Positions 54,295-61,366 of a stretch of DNA of 64,000 nt are shown here, piece after piece. Position 1 is the stretch's first letter. Each line of letters begins with the position of its first letter. The notes under the pieces are model-generated. The model saw only the letters and a list, made by a program, of their open reading frames with translations, was not told the origin of the DNA and ran no database searches. Source of the stretch: an uncultured Porphyromonadaceae bacterium (GTDB lineage Bacteria; Bacteroidota; Bacteroidia; Bacteroidales; Barnesiellaceae_A); NCBI GenBank assembly GCA_900538705.1, contig UPZG01000007.1, positions 27,012 to 91,011 on the forward strand, written 5' to 3'. The position numbers and the translations under genes were made by a program.

Positions 54295-54302
54295 TACCTT
54301 TG
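54295..54302 (+). promoter_or_regulatory. Promoter of the cupin gene
   Basis: TACCTTTG lies 35 bases before the cupin ATG, with TTG about 21 bases upstream. It is the likely target region of the divergent HxlR regulator. Confidence 0.6.
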
Positions 54303-54336
54303 CCTCACTACAAGACAATAACACAAATATATTATT

Positions 54337-54786
54337 ATGAAACAGATTCAAGAAATTGCATCAGCACAGAATTTTAACGCTATAAGCGTAGGTGCTTTCA
54401 ACGAACTCAGCGATTATGTCCTCACACTTGGCCCGGATGTAAAGATTCCCGGCAAGGTATTTTGCGGCTCGGCAATCCATACCACAGGTAGCGAGTTTTC
54501 TTTCCAATCATTTATGCCGGGTACAGAGACAGGGTTCTTGCATACTCATAAAAATCACGAGGAGCTTTACTTCTTCCTCTCTGGCAATGGAGAGTTTCAG
54601 GTAGACGGCAAAATATTCCCGGTATCGGAGGGCTCTGTTGTAAGGGTAGCTCCTGCGGGGAAACGTTCAGTTCGCAATATTGGAACAACCCCACTCCTCA
54701 TGCTTTGTATTCAATATAAAGGCAACACCTTCACATCCGAAGATGCTACAGACGGTGTCATTTTAGACCAACCCGTTAAGTGGTAA
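54337..54786 (+). CDS. Cupin-domain protein
   Basis: This 149-residue protein is a single cupin barrel. Motif 1 is GFLHTHKNHEELYFFLSGNGEF (His, His and Glu metal ligands, about residues 68-89), and motif 2 lies around VVRVAPAGKRSVRNIG (a weak form of the second cupin motif). It is small, cytosolic and of unknown substrate. It is divergent from an HxlR regulator, a common pairing in which the regulator induces a stress or detoxification gene. Confidence 0.9.
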   Translation: MKQIQEIASAQNFNAISVGAFNELSDYVLTLGPDVKIPGKVFCGSAIHTTGSEFSFQSFMPGTETGFLHTHKNHEELYFFLSGNGEFQVDGKIFPVSEGSVVRVAPAGKRSVRNIGTTPLLMLCIQYKGNTFTSEDATDGVILDQPVKW

Positions 54787-54804
54787 CGAATCCTATCTTA
54801 ATAT

Positions 54805-54840
54805 ACCCCCATTGCAGCCCAAAATGGTGCATATGGGGGT
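54805..54840 (+). terminator. Terminator after the cupin gene
   Basis: ACCCCCATtGCA and TGCatATGGGGGT form an imperfect stem with a short loop, followed by TTCTTAT, 19 bases after the stop codon. Confidence 0.6.
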
Positions 54841-54992
54841 TTCTTATATGGTATCTATTCGGCCGACAACTCTCTACAGATTACCTCACTATCAAAATCT
54901 ATATGTGCTCGCCATTGCTTAAAATAATGATACTGCATAATTTTATTTTTCAGAATCTCCACAAATAATAGCCTTATAGCAAAAGTTTTTTA

Positions 54993-55000
54993 TACCTTTG
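54993..55000 (+). promoter_or_regulatory. Promoter of the UpxY-like gene
   Basis: TACCTTTG lies 30 bases before the ATG. No invertible flanking repeats were noticed. Confidence 0.6.
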
Positions 55001-55029
55001 AATACAAGACAAAAGGCATAGACTCATCT

Positions 55030-55557
55030 ATGAATAACGACAACACACCTCAATGGCTCGTTGCATACACGGCTTCACGCTGCGAGAAAAAAGTTCGCGA
55101 ACGTCTACAAGCCAAAGGCATAACCTGCTACTTACCCATACAGACAGTATTGCGCCAATGGAAATACCGCAAGAAACGTGTAGAAGTTCCCGTTATCTCG
55201 GGAACTATCTTTGTACGCGTCGATAAAAGCCACCAACTACAAGTGTTGCAAACACAAGGCATAGTCTCCTTCCTAAAACTGAAAGGAGAGAACCATCCTG
55301 CCATCGTACCCGACCGACAAATGGAGGCTTTCATGTTTCTTCTCGATTTCTCTGACGAAGCAGTAGAAATGGTCAATGAAAACTTAGCTGTAGGCGACTA
55401 CGTGACCGTTATAAAAGGTCCTCTAAAGGGTCTTGAGGGAGAATTATACAGCTTCAACGGCGAAAATAAAATCATGGTACGTATCCTGTCATTGGGGTGT
55501 GCCATGGTAAATATCCCATCATCTTATGTAGAGAGTCTCACACCTCATTCCAAATAA
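55030..55557 (+). CDS. UpxY-family transcription antiterminator (NusG-like)
   Basis: The protein has 175 residues. The N-terminal NusG-type domain begins QWLVAYTASRCEKKVRERLQ (about 8-27) and has FVRVDKSHQLQVLQTQGIVSFL near 63-84. The C-terminal KOW-type domain reads VGDYVTVIKGPLKGLEGELY near 122-141. This is the UpxY/RfaH-like build. In Bacteroides, UpxY proteins are encoded at the head of capsule loci and prevent early termination there. Here the next gene is convergent and no polysaccharide genes follow in the window, so it is an orphan copy whose target operon lies elsewhere or is lost. Confidence 0.9.
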   Translation: MNNDNTPQWLVAYTASRCEKKVRERLQAKGITCYLPIQTVLRQWKYRKKRVEVPVISGTIFVRVDKSHQLQVLQTQGIVSFLKLKGENHPAIVPDRQMEAFMFLLDFSDEAVEMVNENLAVGDYVTVIKGPLKGLEGELYSFNGENKIMVRILSLGCAMVNIPSSYVESLTPHSK

Positions 55558-55578
55558 GGACGGGCGCTCAATAGCGTT

Positions 55579-56118
55579 TCAACGCGTCTCTATTAACCCA
55601 TTCATCATAGCATACAGACTCAACCCCGATACGGTTTTAATACCCAATTTGGCCGTTATATTCTTACGGTGAGTCAGCACTGTATTGACACTGATACACA
55701 ACACATCAGCAATCTCCTTATTCATCAAGCCCCGGGCTACACAACGCAACACATCGGTTTCACGAGGTGTCAGCTCCCCACAACCACGTTGCTCATTCTT
55801 TCCTATACACGCTATACATGCATCAACAGCATCTATCAAATCGCCTTCAGGTATATCGGTATCGAGCGACATAAACAACTCATTTTCTACGTCTCTGTTG
55901 CTCAACAACACGACTTTCGATTTGCGCGGCAAAAAGAAATCGACACACCCCATGCACACATGGGGTGCAACAAAATAAGCATCGAACCGCTCGGGACGCG
56001 ACACCATCAATGCCGAACCCGACGGGTATATCTCAGCCTCGGTATTAAAATATGTCTCCAAAACATATCGCAACCCCACAGCCGCTAAAGTCGACGACGT
56101 AACTATGGCACAAATCAT
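55579..56118 (-). CDS. LuxR-type regulator with degenerate receiver-like domain
   Basis: The protein has 179 residues from the ATG at 56118 (MICAIVTSSTLAAVGLRYVL), which starts 2 bases after the upstream gene's stop; an earlier start at 56148 overlaps that gene and is less likely. The N-terminal ~105 residues are shaped like a response-regulator receiver but lack the usual acidic triad. The C-terminal HTH is typical LuxR/NarL: LTPRETDVLRCVARGLMNKE then TVLTHRKNITAKLGI. It is likely a DNA-binding partner of the ScdA-like protein encoded just upstream, and the signal may be redox or nitrosative (inference). Confidence 0.88.
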   Translation of the reverse strand: MICAIVTSSTLAAVGLRYVLETYFNTEAEIYPSGSALMVSRPERFDAYFVAPHVCMGCVDFFLPRKSKVVLLSNRDVENELFMSLDTDIPEGDLIDAVDACIACIGKNEQRGCGELTPRETDVLRCVARGLMNKEIADVLCISVNTVLTHRKNITAKLGIKTVSGLSLYAMMNGLIETR

Positions 56119-56120
56119 GA

Positions 56121-56825
56121 CTATACCGATATAAGCGGAGAATCGCACTGCAACACGGCTGCTACCGGACGCAAAATGCGATTGCGTATGCGATTATGTT
56201 GTTTTATATCATTACGAAGGCTGCACAAGGCAAAAATGACGGCATGGCACAAATTGATGTCATAATCGCCCGACAAATGCTTTACTATCAAACTCAGCAA
56301 ATCGTTAAGCTTCTCTTCAATAGCATCGGTAGGCGGCAAATCTACGGCTGTAGCTATCTCTGCCACATTGCCATACTGCCGCAAGCGCTCCCTCAGAACA
56401 GGAAACCACTCGGTCTTGTCCGATTCTATACGAGCCATCAACTCCTTGCGAACCCCCTCAAAGAACTTAAATACAGCCACCAGATTACTATTCTCACTCT
56501 CACCCCACTCTACCAACTTGCCGAAATGTCGCTCTATATTAGGCAACTGAAACTTGATATAATACAAGTTGGTTTTCGTTAGATAATCTATCAACAATCC
56601 GACATAAAACGACTGCAAACGCCGCTCCGGGAAATAGTTTTCGTTACTAAACGTATTGAGTATTGTGATAAAAAAATCGGTATCGAGTCCATGCTCGGCA
56701 CATACCGTCCCTATACTCTTATCACCCATACCCAGACTAATGCCAAACCGTGCAATGACAGGGATAAGCGATGTATCATGAAGAATAGCATCGCTCAGGC
56801 AAGTATCTGCATGCAATAAAGCCAT
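56121..56825 (-). CDS. ScdA/hemerythrin-related protein paired with LuxR regulator
   Basis: This 234-residue protein opens with a segment like the ScdA_N domain (LIPVIARFGISLGMGDKSIG...CAEHGLD, about residues 21-48), but the double-Cys of canonical ScdA/YtfE is replaced. The rest is helical and resembles hemerythrin-like proteins (YYIKFQLPNIERHFG near 95), with few of the metal-binding histidines. Such proteins are encoded beside LuxR-type regulators in Bacteroidales. In the wider family they act in repair of iron-sulphur damage or in NO sensing. Here the loss of ligands suggests a sensor or structural role (inference). Confidence 0.68.
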   Translation of the reverse strand: MALLHADTCLSDAILHDTSLIPVIARFGISLGMGDKSIGTVCAEHGLDTDFFITILNTFSNENYFPERRLQSFYVGLLIDYLTKTNLYYIKFQLPNIERHFGKLVEWGESENSNLVAVFKFFEGVRKELMARIESDKTEWFPVLRERLRQYGNVAEIATAVDLPPTDAIEEKLNDLLSLIVKHLSGDYDINLCHAVIFALCSLRNDIKQHNRIRNRILRPVAAVLQCDSPLISV

Positions 56826-56890
56826 AATCCTGTAAATATAACAATCTATTTAAACAGACGTCAAACTGCGTTGCGCCATTCAGTAATTTA

Positions 56891-56898
56891 CAAAGATA
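56891..56898 (-). promoter_or_regulatory. Promoter of the ScdA-like/LuxR pair
   Basis: TATCTTTG on the minus strand, 66 bases before the start codon. The remaining ~220 bases to the next gene show nothing further. Confidence 0.6.
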
Positions 56899-57123
56899 CG
56901 AATACTCGCTCAAATACGGACGGACTTGGGAAGAATAATGTACATGCTGGCTTTCTGTAAGATATACAAGAGCTGCCCACGCCTGTTAAAATGCGCCTTG
57001 CTACCATCCTAAATAGTTAAACAAAAAAATTGCTCCCTATCAGTTACTCACTTCTATTGCTTACATTTGTTTGGGAAATCCTTCCTGTTTATACTGTAAA
57101 GAACAAGATTTCATTATTTTAGC

Positions 57124-57594
57124 TTAGCTAAAATCTGAAAAAGGGACCAGCACCGAAAGAATCACACTGACAGCATTGGCTGCAAAAAGCCACCAGAAAA
57201 CACGTTTAAAACTGTATTTGAAAATCAATTTCATCGATAATCCTTCTACGCAAGTATTGACAAGAGCAACAAAAACATAATCTACAATCCAATGCGACAA
57301 ATGAAAGGTTGCTTGCTCAAAGGGGAACAACAGAAATTCCGTAAGGATACCACTGACAGGAATCAAAACCCACCCAACCAATGCTGAAACGGCATTCATG
57401 ACAGCTGTAATAACGGCCGACCTTCCCCAGGAGGCTTTTCCAAAAAACTTGACTGCGAAAAATTCCACTACTAAACCTGCCACAATTACATACCAACAAT
57501 ATACTTGTGAAAGTATATAAATAGAAGGCCAAATCACATTCGCAGAAGCTATCAACGGTACAAACAAAAACAGTAGAAGCAATAATTTTTTCAT
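57124..57594 (-). CDS. Small multi-pass membrane protein of unknown function
   Basis: The protein has 156 residues from the ATG at 57594 (MKKLLLLLFLFVPLIASANV), which could be a cleavable signal peptide or first membrane segment. Three to four further hydrophobic segments follow (WYVIVAGLVVEFFAVKFFG, a segment near 65-85, VDYVFVALVNTCVEG, FWWLFAANAVSVILSVLVPF). I do not recognise the family. It has its own promoter at 57613. No neighbour suggests its job. Confidence 0.75.
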   Translation of the reverse strand: MKKLLLLLFLFVPLIASANVIWPSIYILSQVYCWYVIVAGLVVEFFAVKFFGKASWGRSAVITAVMNAVSALVGWVLIPVSGILTEFLLFPFEQATFHLSHWIVDYVFVALVNTCVEGLSMKLIFKYSFKRVFWWLFAANAVSVILSVLVPFSDFS

Positions 57595-57612
57595 ATCATA
57601 GGCGCATTTGCA

Positions 57613-57620
57613 CAAAGATA
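57613..57620 (-). promoter_or_regulatory. Promoter of the small membrane protein gene
   Basis: TATCTTTG on the minus strand, 19 bases before the start codon. Confidence 0.6.
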
Positions 57621-57974
57621 TAAAAAGATAAGTGCCGTGACAAATGAAGCCGCCGTTTTCAGCTCTGCTTATGCCGTGCTGTATCCCATCTTTTCTAACA
57701 CTCGCGAAAGGCACTAATAATGCACCACTGTAATGCATTACTTGCATTGCCAAAATTTACTTTATCTTATCTGCAGACGGCAAAAAGGAAATGCCAGGAC
57801 AAAAGGATATGCTTTTATTTAGCTCTCACCATACTATATTCTGTTTATTATCAATACGCTACCATTCCTATTGACTTACTCATGTTACACCATCTCGTTT
57901 ATTTATTCAATGCAAAACTTTCCTTAATTATGATAAGTATAAAAAATATACTTAGTTGTAAAAATAGTATTACA
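57621..57974. other. AT-rich divergent intergenic stretch
   Basis: About 350 bases between the membrane-protein promoter and the second hxlR promoter. A possible 90-codon frame on the plus strand has no recognisable start context or composition. I see no supported feature. Confidence 0.4.
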
Positions 57975-57982
57975 TACTTTTG
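57975..57982 (+). promoter_or_regulatory. Promoter of the HxlR/oxidoreductase operon
   Basis: TACTTTTG matches TAnnTTTG, 40 bases before the HxlR start at 58022. The short leader argues against the earlier in-frame ATG at 57980, which would overlap the promoter. Confidence 0.55.
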
Positions 57983-58021
57983 TACACCATAATAATGCTA
58001 ACATATAATGCACCATACATT

Positions 58022-58420
58022 ATGAAAAGAACCGTCATACAAGATACTATGTTCCCAACCTGTCCGGTCAGAAACATATTGGCAAGAATATGTGACAAAT
58101 GGGCCTTACTTGTTATATATATCCTCGACAGAGCAGGCAAAGACAATATGCGTTTTACGGAATTGAAACAGCAAATGCCCGACATCTCGCAAAGAATGCT
58201 TACGATGACATTACGTACATTGGAAGAAGACGGATACATAACACGGACTGTTTATCCTGAAATTCCTCCCCGTGTGGAATATTCGCTTACCGATAGAGCT
58301 AAAACTCTAAAGCCTATTCTCGAGTCCCTGCTTGAATGGGCTATGCATAACATGAACGAAATCATGCAAGACCGTAAAAAACTTCATGACCAACTCAATA
58401 TAACAGACGCTAAAAAATGA
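58022..58420 (+). CDS. HxlR-family transcriptional regulator (copy 2)
   Basis: The protein has 132 residues from the ATG at 58022. Its winged-helix HxlR domain reads TCPVRNILARICDKWALLVI, ISQRMLTMTLRTLEEDGYIT, and PPRVEYSLTDRA. It is very similar to the protein at 53762, including the N-terminal Cys that senses oxidants or quinones in homologues. The stop overlaps the next start by 4 bases (ATGA), so it is translationally coupled to a quinone-oxidoreductase-like gene that it probably regulates. Confidence 0.94.
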   Translation: MKRTVIQDTMFPTCPVRNILARICDKWALLVIYILDRAGKDNMRFTELKQQMPDISQRMLTMTLRTLEEDGYITRTVYPEIPPRVEYSLTDRAKTLKPILESLLEWAMHNMNEIMQDRKKLHDQLNITDAKK

Positions 58421-59418
58421 AAGCTGCTCAAATAGAAAAATATTCAAAAGACATCAATGTAAACATCAATGAGATTGCTATACCAGAGCCGAAAGATAAC
58501 GAAGTTCTTATAAAGGTAAAAGCCGCAGCAGTCAACCCGGTAGATATTCTCATTATTACCGGAAGCATAAGATTAATTCAGGACTATAGCATGCCGCTCA
58601 CTTTAGGGAATGAATGCTCTGGAATAGTAGAAAAAGTAGGGAAAAAGGTAAAAGATTTTCGTATAGGAGACAAAGTGTATACGCGGCTTCCCATCAATAA
58701 AATAGGGGCTTTTGCCGAATATGTTACTGTCGCTCATGATGCCGTAGCCCCTATGCCAGCAGGCTACGAATTCATTTCGGCAGCAGCAATTCCTTTGACA
58801 GGTTTAACCGCATACCAGGGAATTACAGAAGAATTGGGAGCCCAATCGGGCGACACCCTCTTGATAACAGGCGGCTCCGGTAGTTTTGGTCAAATTGCGG
58901 TACCTATAGCCAAAGCAATGGGACTGCATGTCATCGTAACAGGAAATGCACGCGCTCAAGAGAGATTCAATGAGATGGGAGTTGACCAATACATAAATTA
59001 TAGAAAAGAAAACTATTGGGAAATACTGTCTCAGATTGACTACGTCATAGACACTTTGGGTGCTGCCGAATTCAAGCACGAACTTTCCGTTTTAAGAAAA
59101 GGAGGTACATTGCTGAGCTTAAGAATAGGTCCCAACAGAATATTTGCACAAAAAAACGGGTTTTCTTGGCTTAAACAATTCCTTTTCTCCTTGGCCGGAA
59201 GCAAGTATGACCGGGCTGCCCACAAACAAGATAAGCAATACCGCTTCATGTTTGTACACTCCGATGGTGCCCAGCTCAGAGAAATAACAAAAATTGTCGA
59301 GAAATACCATATTGTCCCCGACGTTGACTCCCGAATATTTTCTTTATCGCAGATTAATGATGCACTCAAACTTGTCGCTCACGGGACTCTCAACGGTAAG
59401 GTTATCATTCAATTTTAA
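58417..59418 (+). CDS. NADPH:quinone oxidoreductase-like (zinc-free MDR) protein
   Basis: The protein has 333 residues. Its GroES-like N-terminal domain has VNPVDILIITG near 39-49 and GNECSGIVEKVGKKV near 64. The Rossmann domain carries the NADPH motif TGGSGSFGQIAVPIAKAMG (about 150-168). It has no structural or catalytic zinc cysteine cluster, so it fits the quinone-reductase type of medium-chain dehydrogenases. It probably reduces quinones or reactive enones. Coupling to an HxlR regulator with a sensor cysteine supports a quinone or electrophile stress role (inference). GC content is low relative to housekeeping genes. Confidence 0.92.
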   Translation: MKAAQIEKYSKDINVNINEIAIPEPKDNEVLIKVKAAAVNPVDILIITGSIRLIQDYSMPLTLGNECSGIVEKVGKKVKDFRIGDKVYTRLPINKIGAFAEYVTVAHDAVAPMPAGYEFISAAAIPLTGLTAYQGITEELGAQSGDTLLITGGSGSFGQIAVPIAKAMGLHVIVTGNARAQERFNEMGVDQYINYRKENYWEILSQIDYVIDTLGAAEFKHELSVLRKGGTLLSLRIGPNRIFAQKNGFSWLKQFLFSLAGSKYDRAAHKQDKQYRFMFVHSDGAQLREITKIVEKYHIVPDVDSRIFSLSQINDALKLVAHGTLNGKVIIQF

Positions 59419-59488
59419 TACCAGGAGCAAATCTTTCAAGACAAAATCACTACACACAAACAAAAATAACAAATTAAAGATATCCGAT

Positions 59489-60250
59489 ATGAGTACGTAC
59501 GACATCTGTTTTAGCCCTACGGGTGGGACCAAGAAAGTATCTGAGTTTTTAAGCAATCAATTAAACAAAGATTCTATAAATATCGACCTTACAGACCGTA
59601 AAACAGACTTTCACGACATCACACTCACCAGCGAGGATATTGCTATAATTGCCGTCCCGTCATATGGAGGACGAGTACCCTCACCTGCCATCGAACGCAT
59701 CAAACAGATTCAAGGTAACGGAGCAAAAACCATTATAGTCTGCGTTTATGGAAATCGTGCCTATGACGATACATTAGTCGAACTTCTTGATTGCGCACAA
59801 CAAGCAGGATTTCTAGTGATAGCAGCTGTCGCTGCAATTGCAAAACACTCTATAGCCAATCGATACGCTACGAATAGGCCTGATACGGATGATTATAAGC
59901 AATTGCACTCATTTGCCGAATTGATTACTGAAAAATTACATCAAAAGAACTTTACAACGCCCTTTATACCTGGCAACAGGCCATACAAAACGGCCGGCAA
60001 TGTAGGTATAGTACCACACATAACCAATGATTGTACTAAATGTGGCGTATGCGCATCTCTATGCCCTGTGGGTGCCATAGACCAGGAAAACCCAGCAAAA
60101 ACAGATAAGAAGATATGCATTTCATGCATGCGTTGCGTGAATGTATGCCCACATAATGCAAGAAAAGTAAACAAACTTATTATCTCTCTCGTAAACATAA
60201 TGCTAAAGAAAGCATGCTCTACAAAAAAAGAATGCGAATTGTACATCTAA
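59489..60250 (+). CDS. EFR1-type flavodoxin-ferredoxin fusion
   Basis: The protein has 253 residues from the ATG at 59489 (MSTYDICFSPTGGTKKVSEF). The N-terminal flavodoxin-like domain has the FMN-phosphate loop SPTGGT and IAVPSYGGRVP near 55. The C-terminal ferredoxin has two 4Fe-4S motifs, CTKCGVCASLCP near 188 and CISCMRCVNVCP near 217. Such EFR1 proteins carry low-potential electrons between unknown partners. It lies 70 bases after the oxidoreductase and is AT-rich like it. The three genes (HxlR, oxidoreductase, flavodoxin-ferredoxin) form a plausible redox-stress operon. Confidence 0.92.
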   Translation: MSTYDICFSPTGGTKKVSEFLSNQLNKDSINIDLTDRKTDFHDITLTSEDIAIIAVPSYGGRVPSPAIERIKQIQGNGAKTIIVCVYGNRAYDDTLVELLDCAQQAGFLVIAAVAAIAKHSIANRYATNRPDTDDYKQLHSFAELITEKLHQKNFTTPFIPGNRPYKTAGNVGIVPHITNDCTKCGVCASLCPVGAIDQENPAKTDKKICISCMRCVNVCPHNARKVNKLIISLVNIMLKKACSTKKECELYI

Positions 60251-60409
60251 CGACGTACAATCAAATAGCACCAAAGACAATATAAACTAAGTACTGAAGA
60301 AATAAACAGACTACATCAAAAACCTGCCAGGTTTATATCACAGACGAATAGGGCAACCTATTTTTTAGAAAACACCTTATATAACTTCCAACCCTATATC
60401 TACAAAAAA

Positions 60410-60442
60410 AGAGACTGCTCGGTATTATACCGAACAGTCTCT
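60410..60442 (-). terminator. Intrinsic terminator of the thioredoxin-fold gene
   Basis: AGAGACTG and CAGTCTCT plus an inner TCGGTA/TACCGA stem (one bulge) form the hairpin; on the minus strand it is followed by a run of T. It starts 5 bases after the stop codon. Confidence 0.9.
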
Positions 60443-60446
60443 CATT

Positions 60447-60935
60447 CTATTCTCCAAGGATTTTTGCCAAGGTAGGTAAGTCAGGATTTTGCGCCACTAT
60501 CGTTCCATCGGGAGCGATAAGATAACTTGCAAAACCTTTGTCCAACCGGTAATGCCTGTACAGTGACGAGTGCTTACCGGCTTTGTCGTAATACTGATTT
60601 TCCATGCTTACACCATCGCGTTGCGTTATCGCATCAAATAACTCGGCACACCGGTCATACGAAACTGCTATATAACGCACACGTGTACTGTCTAATGCCG
60701 ATATTGCCTCATCATAACAAATATTGGCTATACGCGACGAAGCATCATAACTTGCCCAAAATGTCAAGAGCGTGTAACGCCCGTCGGGCAACTCCGACGA
60801 CAATAGCTTGGTATCGGCCAACTCCACTTCAGGAGCCATATTGCCTAGCTTCAAGCCTCGCTTACGAGGATTAAAAGCCGAGAGCAACAACAGTACAGCA
60901 ACCACTACTACGACAATAGAAAATACTTTCTTCAT
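60447..60935 (-). CDS. Exported thioredoxin-fold (TlpA/AhpC-like) protein lacking CxxC
   Basis: The protein has 162 residues and an N-terminal hydrophobic anchor or signal (about 4-21). The thioredoxin-like fold is clear from GNMAPEVELAD near 31, YTLLTFWASYDASSR (54-68) and GFASYLIAPDGTIVAQNPD near 134-152. In TlpA/ResA-type proteins the FWASWC-x-x-C block holds the active cysteines; here the positions read Y-D-A-S-S, so there is no CxxC. The remaining cysteines (Cys73 and one near residue 100) are not in the redox site. It may be a non-catalytic or substrate-binding relative. It is preceded by an unusually structured leader. Confidence 0.85.
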   Translation of the reverse strand: MKKVFSIVVVVVAVLLLLSAFNPRKRGLKLGNMAPEVELADTKLLSSELPDGRYTLLTFWASYDASSRIANICYDEAISALDSTRVRYIAVSYDRCAELFDAITQRDGVSMENQYYDKAGKHSSLYRHYRLDKGFASYLIAPDGTIVAQNPDLPTLAKILGE

Positions 60936-60937
60936 AT

Positions 60938-61066
60938 CGAAGCATTTAGGTTTACACTAAAATTCGGCATCAGGGCATCTCGCTTAAACGCCGAATTCCC
61001 ACCGATTTTCGGCAGTAAAGATTGTATCGTATCTCGCTCGATACGCGTTCTTCAATCTTCTTGCGC
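60938..61066 (-). promoter_or_regulatory. Structured leader with mutually exclusive hairpins (candidate cis-regulator)
   Basis: The mRNA leader of the thioredoxin-fold gene is about 130 bases. Read on the minus strand, it first forms a strong hairpin (61059-61018: AAGATTG/CAATCTT around CGTATC/GATACG). Three complementary blocks follow: GCCGAA (61013-61008), AATTCGGC (60997-60990) and GCCGAATT (60968-60961). The middle block can pair with either neighbour but not both, and the second option (8-base arms, followed by TTAG) lies just before the gene. This is the layout of an attenuator or riboswitch-like switch. I recognise no known class. Confidence 0.5.
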
Positions 61067-61068
61067 TG

Positions 61069-61100
61069 CAAAGTTAATGCCAAATTTGACAAAACACAAA
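61069..61100 (-). promoter_or_regulatory. Promoter of the thioredoxin-fold gene
   Basis: TAACTTTG (61076-61069) with TTTG (61100-61097), spaced by 20 bases on the minus strand, is a good Bacteroidetes promoter and gives the ~130-base leader described at 60938. Confidence 0.65.
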
Positions 61101-61158
61101 CTTTTATGCCTAAAATTGTATCGATTACATCATAACTAAATGATATACATTATATTAT

Positions 61159-61180
61159 AAATATGTTATATAACATATTT
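61159..61180. repeat. Perfect 22-base AT-rich palindrome
   Basis: AAATATGTTAT is followed directly by its reverse complement ATAACATATTT. It lies between the divergent thioredoxin-fold and patatin genes. It could be a dimeric regulator's operator or, with the T-run on its right side, a weak terminator. Confidence 0.6.
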
Positions 61181-61366
61181 TTTTGACATGACATCAAACG
61201 CACTACCTTTACTATACCGATGTTAATATAATACATTATTGCATTATCTACGAGTCATACAGATATAATTACCACACCTATTTATACGAACGATAAAATA
61301 GATACTTTCACAGTTTTTTTGTACGTTTGCACGTCGGCAAAACCTACCGACAACCCATCTGAAAAT

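Noticed and set aside
57720..57992. 90-codon plus-strand frame in the gap before the second HxlR gene
   Set aside because: AT-driven composition, no motif, overlaps the HxlR promoter.
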